Origin: JBBTDV01 sp038042605 | Lineage (GTDB): Bacteria > Bdellovibrionota > UBA1018 | Length of the DNA stretch: 64,000 nt | Reading direction: 5' to 3' | Assembly (NCBI GenBank): GCA_964358645.1 | Contig: CAYHPW010000002.1 | Coordinates: 1-64,000, forward strand | Part shown: positions 61,234 to 64,000 of the stretch, one piece after another | Layout of the letters: each line of letters opens with the position of its first letter | Position numbering within the stretch: position 1 is the stretch's first letter | Translations under genes and position numbers: made by a program | Notes under the pieces: generated by a model | Databases searched by the model: none | Told to the model about the DNA's origin: nothing | Seen by the model: the letters and a program-made list of their open reading frames with translations, nothing else

Positions 61234-63183
61234 ATGAGAGGAATAACCAAAAAATTAAAAAGACTGCTAAAAATTATTCGGGCAGGAATGCTAGTGGTAT
61301 CTTGGCATCTAAGGAACACTTCTAGGATTATTCGCTCCTTGCGAAGATCATATTACATATGGTCCGCTGGCGGCCTTTCTGCTTTGAAACTAAGCATTCT
61401 TGGTAAAACCAGATCTTTAAGCGACAACGAACTATATTCAGAATGGATAAGTGCTTTTGATACGTTTAGTGCTGATGATGTCATAAAGATTAGATCACAT
61501 ATAGACAAGCTGACATATAAACCAATCTTTTCTATAATAATGCCAACTTTCAACACAGACGAGAAATGGCTACGAAAAGCTATCGAGTCTGTAAGAAATC
61601 AGATGTATTCTAATTGGGAATTATGCATCGCCGACGATGCTTCCACCAGACCAGGGCTGCGAAAAACTTTAAAACAATACGCCAACCTTGATGATAGAAT
61701 AAAGATAGTATTCAGGGAAAAACGCGGTCATATCTCTGAAGCCTCAAACAGCGCAATAGCCATAGCGATAGGTGAATTTATCTGCCTGCTTGATCACGAC
61801 GACGAACTATCACCTCATGCGCTTTACATGGTCGCAGAAGAGTTAAACCGCTACCGTAGAGCTGATTTAATCTACAGCGATGAAGACAAGATTGATCAGA
61901 ATAATCGTCGCTATGGCCCATACTTTAAACCTGATTGGAACCCAGACCTGCTTCACTGTCAGAATTATATTTGTCATTTCAGTGTCTACCGCACAGAAAT
62001 CGTCCGCAAGATCGGTGGCTTTAGACTCGAGTATGAGGGCAGCCAGGACTGGGACCTTGTCTTAAGAGTCTCAGAGAATACCAAAGAAGAAAACATCCGA
62101 CACATTCCACATGTTTTGTATCATTGGCGCGCGATTCCTGGCTCCATAGCCTTAGCCAGCGATCAGAAAACGTATGCGCATGAGGCTGCGAGAAAAGCTA
62201 TGTGTGAGCATTTCGAAAGAACAGGAGTGAAGGCCAAAGTGACCACCGGCCATTCTTCTTGCCAGCGAGTGATTTATCCTCTCCCCTCAACGCAGCCAAT
62301 GGTAAGCATCATTATTGGGACAAGAGATCATGCCGATTTACTAAAGACCACTATAGACGGACTACTTAACAGGACTACTTACCAAAGTTTTGAGATACTA
62401 ATACTTGATAACCAAAGCAGCCAGACTCAGACCTTGGATTATTTAGAAGACATGTCCAGGCGTCATAATATTCGTGTACTGAGATACAACCACCAGTTTA
62501 ACTTTGCCGCTATGAACAACTGGGGGGTTAAGCACGCAACAGGGGAAATCATCGCTCTTCTTAATAATGACCTTGAAGTAATATCCGAAGGGTGGCTAAC
62601 AGAAATGGTCAGCCACGCGATACGCCCGGAGGTGGGCGCAGTCGGGGCAAAACTGTACTATAGAGACGGGCGCGTACAGCATGGTGGCGTGATACTTGGC
62701 ATTGGTGGAGTAGCAGGGCATGCCCACCGCTTTTTCCCGAAATCATCGCAGGGCTACGGAAGTAGACTAAGTGTATCGCAATGCTTTTCAGCGGTAACAG
62801 GAGCTTGTCTGCTGACAAGAAAAAAAGTCTTCGAAGAAGCTTTCGGCCTGGATGAGGACCTTTTTAAAATAGCCTACAATGATGTGGATTATTGCCTTCG
62901 GTTACGTAAAAAAGGGTACCGAATAATCTGGACACCACATGCAGAATTATACCATGTGGAATCCGCCTCACGAGGGCGTGATGACACATATGACGCTCTT
63001 CCAAGATTTAGAGAGGAACGTGAAGCAATGAAAACCCGATGGAACGACATCTTAATAAAAGATCCATATTATAATACAAATCTTTCAATAGATCGTGAAG
63101 ATTTTTCTCCGGCATTCCCTCCAAGGGTGACCAAGCCATGGAGAATTTCACCTTTGCCGACAACCACGAAATGTGTTCTATAA
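61234..63183 (+). CDS. Glycosyltransferase with two GT2 domains
   Basis: A 649-residue protein. Basic N-terminus and GT2 domain 1 at about 100-330: FSIIMPTFNTDEKWLRKAI, IADDAS, LDHDDE, then a block ending DWDLVLRVS. GT2 domain 2 at about 350-610: VSIIIGTRDHADLLKTTI, LLNNDLEV, and DVDYCLRLRKKGYRIIW. Each has a likely DXD-type metal site (DHDD, NNDL). Family members build O-antigen, capsule or rhamnan chains. No long leader. It lies 76 bases after the YfhO-like gene. Confidence 0.9.
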   Translation: MRGITKKLKRLLKIIRAGMLVVSWHLRNTSRIIRSLRRSYYIWSAGGLSALKLSILGKTRSLSDNELYSEWISAFDTFSADDVIKIRSHIDKLTYKPIFSIIMPTFNTDEKWLRKAIESVRNQMYSNWELCIADDASTRPGLRKTLKQYANLDDRIKIVFREKRGHISEASNSAIAIAIGEFICLLDHDDELSPHALYMVAEELNRYRRADLIYSDEDKIDQNNRRYGPYFKPDWNPDLLHCQNYICHFSVYRTEIVRKIGGFRLEYEGSQDWDLVLRVSENTKEENIRHIPHVLYHWRAIPGSIALASDQKTYAHEAARKAMCEHFERTGVKAKVTTGHSSCQRVIYPLPSTQPMVSIIIGTRDHADLLKTTIDGLLNRTTYQSFEILILDNQSSQTQTLDYLEDMSRRHNIRVLRYNHQFNFAAMNNWGVKHATGEIIALLNNDLEVISEGWLTEMVSHAIRPEVGAVGAKLYYRDGRVQHGGVILGIGGVAGHAHRFFPKSSQGYGSRLSVSQCFSAVTGACLLTRKKVFEEAFGLDEDLFKIAYNDVDYCLRLRKKGYRIIWTPHAELYHVESASRGRDDTYDALPRFREEREAMKTRWNDILIKDPYYNTNLSIDREDFSPAFPPRVTKPWRISPLPTTTKCVL

Positions 63184-63192
63184 TAGCCTAAA

Positions 63193-64000
63193 ATGTCGAC
63201 CGTTGATCTCGCACAAAAAGCTCTTGGTCAGCTTTTCATTATAGGATTCCGTGGACTTGAGCTGTCAGATGATACAGCAGCGTTTCTTTCACAAGCCGGA
63301 ATCGGTGGAGTAATACTTTTTTCAAATAATTACGAAAGCCCAGGTCAAGTAGCCGAGCTCATAAACCAGGTTCAGGAAAACAGGACTGACCTGCCGTTTT
63401 GGATAGGCGTTGACCATGAAGGCGGACGCGTACAGCGCTTCAAAAAGCCTTTTACCCGCATCCCAGAAGCAGCCGCCATAGGTGCCAAAAATTCACCAAA
63501 GCTTGCCTTTGATATAGCCGCCGTCATGGCAAAAGAATTAAAAGCGATCGGCGTTAATGTAAATTTCTGTCCGGTGGTTGATATAGCAACAAACCCTAAA
63601 AATCCTGTTATAGGCAATAGGTCATATGGGTCCACTGAAGATGTGGTATCAAAAATATCCAGCGCCATAATGAGGGGCCATGTAACCCATGGGGTACAAC
63701 CCTGCGTTAAACATTTTCCAGGCCATGGTGACACAACGGTGGATTCACACCTTGGACTTCCAAAAATTGATATCCCCCTGGAAGTACTGATGGAACGTGA
63801 GTTTCGACCGTTCACAAAGGCCTTTAGGTCGCATTGTGCGATGGTCATGACTGCACACATACTTAATCCAAAGATTGATCCAGAAAAGCCAGCCACTTTG
63901 TCCAGTATAACTTTACGCGAAATCTTGCGAAAGCAGCTACGCTATTCAAGGGTCATAATAAGTGATGATATGGAAATGAAAGCCATCGCAGACAATTTCA
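63193..64000 (+). CDS. nagZ: GH3 beta-N-acetylhexosaminidase (NagZ-like), cut by the window end
   Basis: The first 269 residues of a cytoplasmic-type GH3 enzyme; the frame runs off the window. Landmarks are GQLFIIGFRGLEL, IGVDHEGGRVQRF, the catalytic-loop VKHFPGHGDTTVDSH near residue 172, and ISDDMEMKAI near the end with the nucleophile Asp. NagZ removes GlcNAc from muropeptides in cell-wall recycling. No signal peptide at the start. ATG at 63193, ten bases after the preceding stop. Confidence 0.9.
   Translation, partial: MSTVDLAQKALGQLFIIGFRGLELSDDTAAFLSQAGIGGVILFSNNYESPGQVAELINQVQENRTDLPFWIGVDHEGGRVQRFKKPFTRIPEAAAIGAKNSPKLAFDIAAVMAKELKAIGVNVNFCPVVDIATNPKNPVIGNRSYGSTEDVVSKISSAIMRGHVTHGVQPCVKHFPGHGDTTVDSHLGLPKIDIPLEVLMEREFRPFTKAFRSHCAMVMTAHILNPKIDPEKPATLSSITLREILRKQLRYSRVIISDDMEMKAIADNF

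Noticed and set aside
1..64000. tRNA, rRNA, insertion sequence or prophage genes
   Set aside because: No tRNA cloverleaf, rRNA block, transposase, integrase or phage structural protein was recognised on either strand by reading.

Overview
The window looks like chromosomal DNA of a Gram-negative bacterium of deltaproteobacterial grade (Myxococcota, Bdellovibrionota or a related uncultured lineage). I infer this from the mix of a Hanks-type kinase with a PEGA-like tail, several FHA proteins, PilZ and HD-GYP proteins, TolQ/TolR-type motors fused into lipoprotein operons, an RCC1-repeat lipoprotein, multihaem cytochromes and many secreted lipoproteins. Base composition is fairly even and GTG/TTG starts are common. 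I found no rRNA, no tRNA, no insertion sequence and no phage genes. Species assignment is not possible from the sequence alone.

Layout. 0.1-2.5 kb: two exported proteins, one a TPR plus beta-barrel outer-membrane candidate. 2.5-9.0 kb: a signalling block with a tandem PilZ protein, HD-GYP and HDOD proteins, a STAS protein, a coiled-coil protein, an OmpR-type regulator and a Ser/Thr kinase. 9.3-16.4 kb: a mixed block with DUF2934, PPK2, the ABC-F factor EttA preceded by a possible structured leader, a Doc-like Fic protein, a small basic protein, PncC/CinA-C, an exported beta-rich protein, a site-2 protease and a metzincin-like lipoprotein. 16.4-26.7 kb: a compact minus-strand purine operon, purF-purC-purD-purN-purL-purQ-purH, with overlapping genes. 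26.8-31.4 kb: a small FGKHEGK protein, cytochrome bd oxidase (cydAB), and three exported haem c proteins with 10, 2 and 5 CxxCH motifs. 31.5-36.2 kb: a 1551-residue lipoprotein with Ig-like repeats and 14 RCC1 repeats. 36.5-43.8 kb: an operon of a lipoprotein, a VWA lipoprotein, an ExbB/TolQ protein, two ExbD/TolR proteins and a large TPR protein. 43.8-46.6 kb: arsR-feoA-feoB plus a Cys-rich FeoB-associated peptide. 46.6-49.0 kb: a gluzincin-like secreted protein, an exported unknown and a frameshifted lipoprotein gene ending in a strong terminator. 49.1-56.1 kb: a TadC-like protein, DUF192, three FHA proteins and a PP2C phosphatase. 56.1-64 kb: an exported unknown, DppB/DppC-type permeases, a YfhO-like membrane protein, a double GT2 glycosyltransferase and a GH3 beta-hexosaminidase cut by the window end.

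How it fits together. The kinase, the four FHA domains and the PP2C phosphatase suggest phospho-threonine signalling, probably tied to a Tad-type secretion or pilus apparatus (inference). The VWA/ExbB/ExbD/ExbD/TPR operon resembles proton-driven envelope machines such as those of myxobacterial gliding. The cyd genes and multihaem proteins point to low-oxygen respiration and extracytoplasmic electron transfer. The most rewarding places for follow-up are the FHA-PP2C-Tad cluster, the VWA-TolQR-TPR operon with the divergent RCC1 lipoprotein, and the ArsR-controlled ferrous iron operon.
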